DNA from: Streptomyces sp. Je 1-79 | GTDB taxonomy: Bacteria; Actinomycetota; Actinomycetes; Streptomycetales; Streptomycetaceae | Direction: 5' to 3' | DNA length: 32,956 nt | NCBI RefSeq assembly: GCF_025195125.1 | Contig: NZ_JAMGSL010000025.1 | Coordinates: 1-32,956 of the forward strand | In this document: positions 23,567-30,824 of the stretch, in pieces | How positions within the stretch are numbered: position 1 is the stretch's first letter | Layout: each line of letters opens with the position of its first letter | The notes under the pieces: generated by a model | Seen by the model: only the letters and a program-made list of their open reading frames with translations | Databases searched by the model: none | Told to the model about the DNA's origin: nothing | Translations under genes and position numbers: made by a program

Positions 23567-23843
23567 GTCGTTCCTTTCTCGTCGTTCGGCGGCGCCCCGG
23601 CCTCGCGGACCGCGCCGCCCCGCGCCAGTCCATCACGGACGCGCTCGTGCGGCCAGGGAGGGCGCGCCCGGCGTGGCGCGGGGGTGCCGGGTCACCCTCG
23701 GGGGCATGCGGAACGACGAATCACCCGTCCCGCTGTACGGCTCCCGCTGCACCGCGACAGCCTCGCCGCCGTACGCCGGGCCGCGCCGGGCCCCCTGCGG
23801 CTGCCGCCGAGGGCCGCGCTAGGCCCCTGGGTCTGCCGCCGCG

Positions 23844-23990
23844 TCACCGGCGCCCTCGCAACCGGCCGAGAAGCGTGCGTGCCTGCGCGCGCTTGCGCGG
23901 GTCTGCGGCGGCGCGCCGGGCCGATGCGATGGCCCGCTGTCCCTGCGGGGTGCGGGTGAACTGCTTGATACGCGTGAGGAATCCGGACAT
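23844..23990 (-). CDS. 48-residue basic small protein
   Basis: Short ORF with a perfect AGGAGG 5 bases before the ATG at 23990. The protein reads SGFLTRIKQFTRTPQGQRAI then ASARRAAADPRKRAQARTLL and ends GRLRGRR, with 14 Arg/Lys in 48 residues and no membrane segment. Similar short basic proteins (SGFL-x-RI...SPQGRR) occur in other Streptomyces. It may bind nucleic acid or membrane surface; function unknown. Located alone between the F420-type oxidoreductase and the glpD gene. Confidence 0.75.
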   Translation of the reverse strand: MSGFLTRIKQFTRTPQGQRAIASARRAAADPRKRAQARTLLGRLRGRR

Positions 23991-24157
23991 GGTGCCTCCT
24001 TTGGCCGTGAGTACCGTCCGCTTACCCCGTGGCGTCGCGACGATGCTCGGTCGGGGCCGCCGGCGCAGCGGCGAACGAGGCTCAGTAGGGGCGGAGGTGT
24101 CGGGGGAGAGGAGAAGCCGCCTGCCCCCTTCCCTCAATCCACCGCCCGCCCCCAGCC

Positions 24158-25753
24158 TCACACCAGCTGCGTGAACACCCCGAGCGCCGCCTCCTCCGCT
24201 GCCTCTCGGTCCTCGGCTACGAGTCCGATGCGGGTGCGGCGGTCGAGGAGGTCGGACGTGTCCAGCGCGCCCTCGTGGCGGACGGCCCAGACCAGTTCGG
24301 CGCGCGTGACGGGGTGGCCGGGGACGATGGGCCGGGCGAGTTCCGGGTCCTTCAGGCCGAGGCCGTGTACGACGGATGCTTCGGTGCCGTAACGGCGTAC
24401 GAGACGGGCGGGGACGTCGAGACCGGCGAGGGTCTGCGGCCGGGCGGCGCCCACGAGGGGGACGGAGGCGGTGCGGCAGGGGCCGGCGGTGAGGCCGCGG
24501 GCGGACACGGCCGCGTCGACGGCGTCCTGCGCCATCCGCCGGTAGGTGGTCAGCTTGCCGCCGACGACGGTGACGACGCCGTCAGCCGAGGTGAGGACGG
24601 CGTGCTTGCGCGAGATGTCGGCGGTCCGGCCTCCCGCCCCGCTGGTGTCGAGCAGGGGCCGCAGCCCCGCGAACGCCCCGACCACGTCCGCGCGGCGGAG
24701 GGTGACGTCGAGGGCGGAGCCGAGAACGTCGAGGAGGAAGCCGATGTCGGTCTCGGGGACCTCCGGCACGTCGGGGACGTCGCCGTCGACGGGTTCGTCG
24801 GTGAGTCCGACGTACACGCGGCCGTCCTGCTGGGGGAGCACGAGGACGAACCGGTTGGTCTCGCCGGGGATCGGGATGTGCAAGCCCGCGGAGAGCCGGC
24901 CGAGGTCCACGTCGCGCAGGACGAGGTGGGTGCCGCGCGAGGGCCGCAGCCGTACGTCGTCGACGAGTCCGCCCGCCCACACCCCGGCCGCGTTGACGAC
25001 GACCCGGGCGCGGATGCGCAGCTCCTCGCCGGTCGTCTCGTCCCGGACCCGGGCGCCGTCGCCGGTGAGTTCGAGGGCGCGGGTACGGGTGAGGATCCGG
25101 GCGCCGTGCGCGGCCGCCGTCCGGGCGATCGCCGTGACCAGCCGGGCGTCGTCGGTGAGTTGGCCGTCCCAGGAGAGCAGTCCGCCGCGCAGCCCGGTGG
25201 GGCGCAGGGCCGGGGCGAGGTGGCGCGTCTCGACGGCGGAGAGGGTACGCGGCGCGGGCAGCGTGGTGCGTGCCGTACGGGCGGAGGCGCGCAGCAGGTC
25301 GCCCGCGAGGAAGCCGGCGCGGGCGAGGGCGGCCTGGCCGCGGCTGACGAGCGGGGTGAGGGGCAGGACGAAGGGCTGGGCGCGGACCAGGTGGGGAGCG
25401 GTCCGTTCCATGAGGATGCCGCGTTCGACGGCGCTCTCGTGGGCGACGTCGAGCTGTCCGGTGGCGAGGTAGCGCAGGCCGCCGTGGATGAGCTTGGAGC
25501 TCCAGCGCGAGGTGCCGAACGCGAGGTCGTGGGCGTCGATCGCGGCGACGGTGAGCCCGCGGGTGGCCGCGTCGAGGGCGGCTCCGGCTCCGGTGGCGCC
25601 GAGGCCGACGACCAGGACGTCGACCTCGGTGCCGTCGGCGAGCTCGGCGAGTTCGCGGGTCCTTCGCTCGGCGTTGAGCGAGGAGCCGGGAAGGGAGGGG
25701 CCGGGCAGCGAGGAGCTTCCCGGGTGGCTCAGGGGGGTGGGGGGCGTCGTCAC
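24158..25753 (-). CDS. glpD: FAD-dependent glycerol-3-phosphate dehydrogenase
   Basis: A 531-residue GlpD-family flavoenzyme that oxidises sn-glycerol 3-phosphate to dihydroxyacetone phosphate and passes electrons to quinone. The Rossmann motif VLVVGLGATGAGAALDAATR sits near residue 45-65, the family signature SSKLIHGGLRYL follows, then RTLSAVETRHLAPAL, a VVNAAGVW segment, KHAVLTSADGVVTVVGGKLT and a C-terminal domain with VRHEGALDTSDLLDRRTRIG. The first 35 residues are Pro/Ser-rich. The GTG at 25753 is chosen because it overlaps the TetR stop by 4 bases (GTGA), giving translational coupling with the regulator. Its neighbours across the promoter, an alkyl-DHAP-synthase-like enzyme and a lipid kinase, suggest DHAP made here goes to glycerolipid synthesis; this is inference. 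Confidence 0.9.
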   Translation of the reverse strand: MTTPPTPLSHPGSSSLPGPSLPGSSLNAERRTRELAELADGTEVDVLVVGLGATGAGAALDAATRGLTVAAIDAHDLAFGTSRWSSKLIHGGLRYLATGQLDVAHESAVERGILMERTAPHLVRAQPFVLPLTPLVSRGQAALARAGFLAGDLLRASARTARTTLPAPRTLSAVETRHLAPALRPTGLRGGLLSWDGQLTDDARLVTAIARTAAAHGARILTRTRALELTGDGARVRDETTGEELRIRARVVVNAAGVWAGGLVDDVRLRPSRGTHLVLRDVDLGRLSAGLHIPIPGETNRFVLVLPQQDGRVYVGLTDEPVDGDVPDVPEVPETDIGFLLDVLGSALDVTLRRADVVGAFAGLRPLLDTSGAGGRTADISRKHAVLTSADGVVTVVGGKLTTYRRMAQDAVDAAVSARGLTAGPCRTASVPLVGAARPQTLAGLDVPARLVRRYGTEASVVHGLGLKDPELARPIVPGHPVTRAELVWAVRHEGALDTSDLLDRRTRIGLVAEDREAAEEAALGVFTQLV

Positions 25754-26349
25754 GGGGTGAGGGTCCTCTCCAGCAGGGTGCGCAGCTCGTCGAGGAAGGC
25801 GGCTTCGCTCAGTTCGGGATCGGTCTCGTCGGTCATGGTGCGCAGCGAGAGCGTGAACGACTGCACGACGAGCAGCAGGGACCGGGCCTGAAGGTCGACG
25901 GGGGCGCGGCGCACCGAACCGTCCGCGTGGCCTTCGCCCAGCGCCGTGACGAGGAGGCGGAGGAAGGCCTCCTGGCTGGCGCCCCGGCGGTCGAGGATGT
26001 ACGGCAGCAGCAGCTCGGGGTCCACGTCGAGGATCTTGTGGAAGAGCGGGTGGGCGCGGAACGCCGCGGCGCCCGCGACGAGCCCGTCCACCATCCGCGA
26101 GCGCACGGGCCGGCTGTCGGCCTCGGCCGGCATGGCGTCGGCGGCGACGGCGATCCACTCACGGGTCATCAGGTCGCCGACGAGGCTGCGCACGTCGGGC
26201 CATCGCCGGTACAGCGTCATGCGGGACACGCCGGCGCGCCGGGCGACGTCGGTGAGGGTCGTGCGCCGTACTCCGACGGCGAGCACACAGTCGCGTGCGG
26301 CGTCCAGCACGGGATCTGCGTCCGAGTGGTTGTGACGAATGGGCGTCAT
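25750..26349 (-). CDS. TetR-family regulator of the glycerolipid module
   Basis: A 199-residue TetR regulator. The N-terminal helix-turn-helix covers about 15-60 (AARDCVLAVGVRRTTLTDVA, RRAGVSRMTLYRRWPDVRSL); the all-helical C-terminal ligand domain contains RRGASQEAFLRLLVTALGEG. It ends with an overlap on glpD and starts 74 bases from the divergent FAD-enzyme gene, so it probably represses both directions. The ATG at 26349 has TACACT 7 bases upstream on the minus strand and no ribosome site, suggesting a leaderless mRNA. Operator candidates lie exactly on this promoter. The effector could be a lipid or acyl compound; unknown. Confidence 0.92.
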   Translation of the reverse strand: MTPIRHNHSDADPVLDAARDCVLAVGVRRTTLTDVARRAGVSRMTLYRRWPDVRSLVGDLMTREWIAVAADAMPAEADSRPVRSRMVDGLVAGAAAFRAHPLFHKILDVDPELLLPYILDRRGASQEAFLRLLVTALGEGHADGSVRRAPVDLQARSLLLVVQSFTLSLRTMTDETDPELSEAAFLDELRTLLERTLTP

Positions 26350-26363
26350 CTGTCACAGTGTAA
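26331..26363. promoter_or_regulatory. TetR operator candidate in the divergent gap
   Basis: TGTGAC (26331-26336) and GTCACA (26352-26357) are perfect inverted arms around 15 bases and span the TetR start codon. TGTCAC-A-GTGTAA (26351-26363) is an overlapping short dyad with CAC/GTG centre that covers the TetR -10 element. Either would let the regulator silence its own gene and probably glpD behind it. Confidence 0.5.
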
Positions 26364-26405
26364 TGCCAGTACGGGCCGAGCGGCAGCACCGTCCGTGAAT
26401 CAGAC

Positions 26406-26421
26406 CGAGAGGAACTTCTCG
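26406..26421 (+). promoter_or_regulatory. Hairpin enclosing the ribosome site of the FAD-enzyme gene
   Basis: CGAGA (26406-26410) and TCTCG (26417-26421) can pair around GGAACT, placing the GAGAGGAAC ribosome-binding region of the FAD-enzyme gene in a small stem-loop just before the GTG at 26424. It might damp translation; the stem is only 5 bp. Confidence 0.3.
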
Positions 26422-26423
26422 AA

Positions 26424-28019
26424 GTGGACATGTTGTGGAGCGGCTGGGGCGACCCGGCCAAGGCGGCCCCCCTGCCCGACGCGGTGACCGGCCTGCTGCG
26501 TGACCTGCTCGGCGTCACCCCTCGCGAGAGCGGCCCGTCGACCCTCGACGGCATCGAGCTCCCCGCCCCGACGCTGACCCACGAGGCGCGCGCCGCGCTC
26601 ACGGCGGCGCTCGCGGCCCCCGACGCGCTGCGCGACGACGCCGAGAGCCGCATCCGGCACACCCGCGGCAAGTCCACCCCCGACCTGCTGCGCATCCGGG
26701 CCGGCGAGGTCGACGACATCCCGGCCGCCGTCGTACTCCCGGCCGGCCACGACGAGGTGCTCGCCGTTCTCCGCGCCTGCGCCGCCCACGGCCTGCCCGT
26801 CGTCCCGTTCGGCGGCGGCACGTCCGTCGTCGGCGGCCTCGCACCCGAGACGAAGCGGCCGTTCGTCGCCCTCGACCTGCGCCGACTCGACCAGCTCCTC
26901 GCCGTCGACGAGGTGTCCCGCACCGCGACCCTCCAGCCCGGCCTGCGCGGACCCCAGGTCGAGGCGCTGCTGAACGAGAAGGGCTGGACCCTCGGCCACT
27001 TCCCGCAGTCGTTCGAATGGGCGTCCGTCGGCGGCTTCGCCGCGGCCCGTTCCAGCGGCCAGGCCTCCGCCGGATACGGCCGCTTCGACGAGATGGTCCT
27101 CGCCCTCACCGTCGCCACCCCGGAGGGCACGCTGGAGACCGGGCGCGCCCCCCGCTCGGCCGCCGGACCCGACCTGCGCCAGCTGATCCTCGGCTCCGAA
27201 GGCGCCCTCGGAGTCATCACCGCCGTGACCGTCCGCATCCGCCCCCTGCCGCAGAAACGCGTCTACGAAGGCTGGCGCTTCGCCTCCTTCGAAGCCGGAG
27301 CCACCGCCCTGCGCCGCCTCGCACAGGACGGCCCGCGCCCCACCGTGCTGCGGCTGTCGGACGAGACCGAGACCTTCGTCGGACTCGCGCAGCCCGACGC
27401 GATCGGCGCCGCCGACACCCCGCCGAGCTCCGGCTGCATGGCGATCGCCGGCTACGAGGGCACCGAGGAGGACACGGCGGCCCGCCGCGCCGCCGCCCGC
27501 GAGATCCTGCTCGCCTGCGGCGGCGAGTACGTCGGCGAGGAACCGGGCGACCGCTGGGAGCACGGCCGCTACAACGCCCCGTACCTGCGCGACGCCCTGC
27601 TCGACGCCGGCGCCTTCGCCGAGACGCTGGAGACCGCCGGGTTCTGGTCCACACTGCCCGAGCTGTACGCGGGGGTGCGCGACGCGCTGACCGGCACCCT
27701 CACCGAGGCCGGCACCCCGCCGCTCGTCATGTGCCACATCTCCCACACGTACGAGAACGGTGCCTCGCTGTACTTCACCGTCGTCTCGGCGCAGGGCGAG
27801 GACGCGGTCGCCCACTGGGCCCCCGTGAAGCAGGCCGCGAACGACGCGATCCTGGCGGCGGGCGGCACCATCAGCCACCACCACGGAGTCGGCACCGACC
27901 ACCGCGACTGGTACGCCCGCGAGATCGGTCCCCTGGGAGTCCGCATGCTCCAGGCGGTCAAGACCGAGGTCGACCCGTCCGGCGTCCTCAGCCCCGGCGT
28001 CCTCATCCCCGTCCGCTGA
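26424..28019 (+). CDS. FAD-binding oxidase, alkyl-DHAP synthase-like
   Basis: A 531-residue FAD-linked oxidase of the vanillyl-alcohol-oxidase type most like alkyldihydroxyacetonephosphate synthase (AGPS), which swaps the acyl group of acyl-DHAP for a fatty alcohol to make the ether bond. The FAD-binding part has IPAAVVLPAGHDEVLAVLRA, VVPFGGGTSVVGGLAPE near 127-143, HFPQSFEWASVGGFAAARSS and LILGSEGALGVITAVTVRI. The C-terminal active-site triad SHHHGVG has His485-487, diagnostic of AGPS rather than lactate or glycolate oxidases, and DPSGVLSPGVLIP closes the protein. The GTG at 26424 follows GAGAGGAAC; an ATG two codons later is possible. It is divergent from TetR/glpD and upstream of a lipid kinase. 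Enzyme activity is predicted from family signatures only. Confidence 0.88.
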   Translation: MDMLWSGWGDPAKAAPLPDAVTGLLRDLLGVTPRESGPSTLDGIELPAPTLTHEARAALTAALAAPDALRDDAESRIRHTRGKSTPDLLRIRAGEVDDIPAAVVLPAGHDEVLAVLRACAAHGLPVVPFGGGTSVVGGLAPETKRPFVALDLRRLDQLLAVDEVSRTATLQPGLRGPQVEALLNEKGWTLGHFPQSFEWASVGGFAAARSSGQASAGYGRFDEMVLALTVATPEGTLETGRAPRSAAGPDLRQLILGSEGALGVITAVTVRIRPLPQKRVYEGWRFASFEAGATALRRLAQDGPRPTVLRLSDETETFVGLAQPDAIGAADTPPSSGCMAIAGYEGTEEDTAARRAAAREILLACGGEYVGEEPGDRWEHGRYNAPYLRDALLDAGAFAETLETAGFWSTLPELYAGVRDALTGTLTEAGTPPLVMCHISHTYENGASLYFTVVSAQGEDAVAHWAPVKQAANDAILAAGGTISHHHGVGTDHRDWYAREIGPLGVRMLQAVKTEVDPSGVLSPGVLIPVR

Positions 28020-28056
28020 TCACGCCCACCCACCGGAACCCGCCCGCCCGTCGACC

Positions 28057-28117
28057 CCTTGTCCCGCCTTGTCCCGCCTTGTCTCGCCCTCTCCCGTCCT
28101 CTCCCGTCTTCTCCCGT
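28057..28117 (+). repeat. Six 10-bp pyrimidine-rich tandem repeats
   Basis: Six consecutive units of the form CCTTGTCCCG, drifting to CCTCTCCCGT-like units, fill most of the 113-base gap between the FAD enzyme and the lipid kinase. The top strand is nearly pure pyrimidine plus G. The run ends directly at the GGAGG ribosome site of the kinase. Slippage is the likely origin. Confidence 0.8.
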
Positions 28118-28132
28118 CCGGAGGCCTGATCC

Positions 28133-29014
28133 ATGCGACAGTTCACAGCCGTCGTCAACCCCACCGCAGGGGGATCCAGCGGGACGGCGGCCCTGCTCCC
28201 GCTGGCCCGGCTGCTGCGGGAAGCAGGCGCGCGGCTCGACACCGTGTACAGCCGCAGTCTGGAACACGCGCAGGAACTCGCCCGCAAGGCGGGAGCGCAG
28301 GGGCACGTCGTGCTCGCGGTCGGCGGTGACGGGATGGCCGGCTGCGTCGGTGGCGCGCTCAGCGGTACGGACACGGTGTTCGGCCTGGTTCCCGCGGGCC
28401 GCGGCAACGACTTCGCCCGCGCGCTGGAGCTGCCCACCGACGCCCCGGGGCTCGCCCGGGTGCTGCTCGAAGGGGAGGTGCGCGCGGTCGACACGATCGA
28501 GGTGGAATCCGCCGCCCACGCGCGGACATCCGTCCTCGGGAGCGTGTACGCCGGCGTCGACGCGGTGGCCAACCGGCACGCCAACAACTCACGCCTGCTG
28601 CGCGGCGCCGCGTCGTACTACGCGGGCGGCCTGCGGGCCGTCCTCGCGTGGCGAACGGCCACGTACCGGATCACGGTCGACGGCGTGCTGCACGAGCGCG
28701 CCGGCTACACCGTGGTCGCGGCGAACTCCGGCTTCTACGGCTTCGGCAGAAACGTCGCCCCCGGCGCGCGCCTCGACGACGGCATTCTGGACGTCGTGGT
28801 CATCGGAGACGCCCCCAAGCGCCACTTCTTCGCGACGATGAACGAACTGAAGACCGGGGCACACGTGAACCGCCCCCAGGTGGAGATCCTGCGTGGCAAG
28901 GAGATCCGCATCGAAGCGGACCGTCCGCTTCCGTACGGCGCCGACGGCGAGGTCGACGCGACCCTGCCGGTGACCGTACGGGTGCAGCCGGGGGCGCTCA
29001 ACGTCCTGGTCTGA
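28133..29014 (+). CDS. Diacylglycerol-kinase-like lipid kinase
   Basis: A 293-residue member of the diacylglycerol kinase catalytic (DAGKc, DgkB/YegS) family, which phosphorylates diacylglycerol or related lipid alcohols using ATP. Landmarks are VVNPTAGG at 7-14, the nucleotide-binding VGGDGM at about 63-68, PAGRGNDFARAL near 87-98 and YGADGEVDATLPVTVRV near the C-terminus. GGAGG lies 9 bases before the ATG at 28133. It is the second gene after the AGPS-like enzyme and should share its promoter. In an ether-lipid pathway it could return alkyl-acyl-glycerol to the phosphatidic-acid level; this role is inference. Confidence 0.92.
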   Translation: MRQFTAVVNPTAGGSSGTAALLPLARLLREAGARLDTVYSRSLEHAQELARKAGAQGHVVLAVGGDGMAGCVGGALSGTDTVFGLVPAGRGNDFARALELPTDAPGLARVLLEGEVRAVDTIEVESAAHARTSVLGSVYAGVDAVANRHANNSRLLRGAASYYAGGLRAVLAWRTATYRITVDGVLHERAGYTVVAANSGFYGFGRNVAPGARLDDGILDVVVIGDAPKRHFFATMNELKTGAHVNRPQVEILRGKEIRIEADRPLPYGADGEVDATLPVTVRVQPGALNVLV

Positions 29015-29041
29015 CCCCTCTGCCCCCACGGGACGTAAGGG

Positions 29042-29080
29042 CCGCGTCCCGGCCGCCCCAGACCCGCGGCCGGGACGCGG
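29042..29080 (+). terminator. 15-bp perfect stem-loop terminator
   Basis: CCGCGTCCCGGCCGC (29042-29056) and its perfect complement (29066-29080) form a 15-bp stem with a 9-base loop, 27 bases after the lipid-kinase stop. It closes the FAD-enzyme/lipid-kinase operon. No T-run follows, as is usual in actinobacteria. Confidence 0.8.
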
Positions 29081-29159
29081 TACCTCGTCCCCTTCCGACG
29101 ACCACGGGTCGTCCGCTCACCGAGCGGGCGGCCCGTCGCCGTGCCACCGGGTGCCCCCC

Positions 29160-29350
29160 TGTCATACCGTCGCAAACCCGCAGGTTAGAGTCGTGGAAGG
29201 TCGCGCCGCCGCACCAGGGCGATGCGCAGGGCCGGGCCGGCTGTCGATCACAGAGCCCGCTGTTCGATCACAGAGCCCCAGGACGTCCGCACGTCCGCCG
29301 TACCACCACCACCGCCCGGCCCTCGGCCGCCTGCCACGGAAACAGCACAG
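29160..29350 (+). promoter_or_regulatory. Leader region of the HPP gene with direct repeats
   Basis: The 336-base stretch between the lipid-kinase stop and the HPP start holds the kinase terminator, a -10-like TTAGAGT at 29185-29191, and a 15-bp direct repeat TCGATCACAGAGCCC at 29244-29258 and 29264-29278. The repeats are two helical turns apart and so lie on one face of the DNA. A frame starting at GTG 29193 runs 53 codons and ends in an ATGA overlap with the HPP start; its Arg/Pro/His-rich sequence does not look like a folded protein, but a leader-peptide role cannot be excluded. Confidence 0.4.
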
Positions 29351-29935
29351 ATGACTACCGACGCACCCTCGCGTCCCCAGCCCGCCCCCGCCGCCGCCCC
29401 TGCCGCCGAGGGCGTTCCCGCCGCCGTCGAGGTTTCCCGCGCGCCCCGGTTCGGCGGCCGAGCCCCGGCCAGGCCCACGCCGGTGGCCGCGTTCCACAGC
29501 GTGAGCGCCGCGACGGCCGTCCTTCTGACGCTGGTCGCAATCGGCGCGGTCCTCCACGAACCGGTGCTGATACCCCCACTGGCCGCCAGCGCCGCCCTGG
29601 TGCACGCGGCCCCCACGCTGCCCCTGGCCCAGCCCCGCAGCGTGGTCGTCGGCCACCTCCTCGGCGCCGCCGTGGGCTACGCGGCCCTCGCCGCCGCGGG
29701 CAGCAACGCGTGGACGGCGGCCGTCGCCGCCGGCCTCACGCTGGCGCTGACCACGTTCGCCCGTACGCCGCACGCCGCCGCCTGCGCCACCGCCGTCGTC
29801 ATCGTGCTCCAGACACCCGAGGCCACCCGGTTCGTCCCCCTCCTCTTCGGCTCCACGGTCCTCCTCGTGCTGACGGGGTACGCCGGGTCCCGCATCCGAC
29901 GGACCTCCCCGAGGTACCCCGCCTACTGGTGGTGA
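29351..29935 (+). CDS. HPP-family membrane protein
   Basis: A 194-residue integral membrane protein of the HPP family. A Pro/Ala-rich cytoplasmic head of about 45 residues is followed by four to five hydrophobic segments from about 48 to 180. The family signature is PPLAASAALVHAAPTLPLAQ then PRSVVVGHLLGAAVGYAAL, and HAAACATAVVIVLQTPE comes later. In cyanobacteria an HPP protein carries nitrite into chloroplast-like compartments; in Streptomyces the substrate is unknown. The ATG at 29351 has GGAAA 9 bases upstream and is the first start giving the family pattern. A repeat array follows its stop. Confidence 0.83.
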   Translation: MTTDAPSRPQPAPAAAPAAEGVPAAVEVSRAPRFGGRAPARPTPVAAFHSVSAATAVLLTLVAIGAVLHEPVLIPPLAASAALVHAAPTLPLAQPRSVVVGHLLGAAVGYAALAAAGSNAWTAAVAAGLTLALTTFARTPHAAACATAVVIVLQTPEATRFVPLLFGSTVLLVLTGYAGSRIRRTSPRYPAYWW

Positions 29936-29945
29936 CCCACCGGCC

Positions 29946-29993
29946 CACCGGTCGACCGGCCCACCCGCCCACCGGTCGACCGGCCCACCCGCC
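29946..29993. repeat. Two 24-bp tandem units carrying a 12-bp palindrome
   Basis: Two identical 24-bp units (29946-29969, 29970-29993) lie between the converging HPP and SDR genes, with a partial third (29994-30000). Each contains the perfect palindrome CCGGTCGACCGG. Read as RNA, each palindrome can fold, so the array may act as a two-way terminator. Confidence 0.85.
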
Positions 29994-30029
29994 CACCGGC
30001 CCGCGGGCGCCCGCCGCCCCTCGATCCGG

Positions 30030-30824
30030 CTACGGCAGGATCGAGTCGACGTACCCGCCGTCCACGCGCAGCGCCCCGCCGGTGGTGGCGGACGCCTGGT
30101 CCGAGGCGAGGTAGACGACCATGTTGGCGATCTCCTCAGGTTCGATCAGCCTCTGCAACAACGACTGCGGACGGTGCTCCCGCATGAACGCGCGCTGTGC
30201 CTCGTCCCACGGCAGGTCACGGTCGACCAGCTCGTACACGAACTCCTCCACGCCGCCGGTGTGCGTCGGGCCCGCGATGACCGAGTTGACGGTGACACCG
30301 GTTCCGGCCGCCTGCTTGGCGAAACCGCGCGTGACGGACAGAAGCGCCGTCTTCGACATCCCGTAGTGGATCATCTCGGCGGGGATGACGACGGCCGAGT
30401 CGCTGGCGATGTTCTGGACACGGCCCCATCCACGCTCGCTCATCCCGGGCAGGTACTGGCGGATCAGCCGCACCGCGGCCAGTACGTTCACCTCGAAGTA
30501 GCGGCGCCATTCGTCGTCGCTGATCTCCAGCGGGTCGGCGGACTCGAAGATCCCGAGGTTGTTCACCAGGATGTCCACCTGCGGCAGCGCCTCGGCGGCG
30601 CGCCGCGCGCCCTCCTCGGTGGTGACGTCGGCGACGACCGGGACCGGCTCCGTGCCCCCGGCATCGCGATGAATGCCGGCCACGGCCCGCTCCACCCGTT
30701 CCGCCGTCCTGCCGTTGACACCGACCCGCGCCCCGGCCCGCGCGAGGCCGGTGGCGATGGCGGCCCCGATCCCCTGGGTGGAGCCGGTGACCAGTGCGGT
30801 GCGTCCTGTCAGATCGATGTGCAT
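30030..30824 (-). CDS. Short-chain dehydrogenase/reductase (SDR)
   Basis: A 264-residue classical SDR oxidoreductase. The dinucleotide motif TGSTQGIG is at 13-20, NNLG at 88-91 and the catalytic set is Ser141/143, Tyr154 and Lys158 in YGMSK. The Arg in VGVNGRT near 37-39 favours NADP over NAD. The C-terminal segment EEIANMVVYLASDQASATTG and ALRVDGGYVDSI is typical. GAGGACAGG lies about 9 bases before the ATG at 30824. The substrate is unknown; the family reduces or oxidises alcohols, ketones and acyl groups. It converges on the HPP gene and is transcribed alone. Confidence 0.93.
   Translation of the reverse strand: MHIDLTGRTALVTGSTQGIGAAIATGLARAGARVGVNGRTAERVERAVAGIHRDAGGTEPVPVVADVTTEEGARRAAEALPQVDILVNNLGIFESADPLEISDDEWRRYFEVNVLAAVRLIRQYLPGMSERGWGRVQNIASDSAVVIPAEMIHYGMSKTALLSVTRGFAKQAAGTGVTVNSVIAGPTHTGGVEEFVYELVDRDLPWDEAQRAFMREHRPQSLLQRLIEPEEIANMVVYLASDQASATTGGALRVDGGYVDSILP

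Noticed and set aside
23600..23843. Plus-strand short frames between the F420-type oxidoreductase and the 48-residue gene
   Set aside because: Low-complexity Arg/Pro/Ala sequence without ribosome site or family resemblance.
24275..25891. Plus-strand frame of 538 codons rich in Gly, Glu, Asp and Arg
   Set aside because: It is an exact antisense shadow of glpD, with repetitive composition and no domain.
26159..27902. Large minus-strand frames opposite the AGPS-like enzyme
   Set aside because: These are high-G+C shadows; the plus-strand frame carries full FAD-oxidase motifs.
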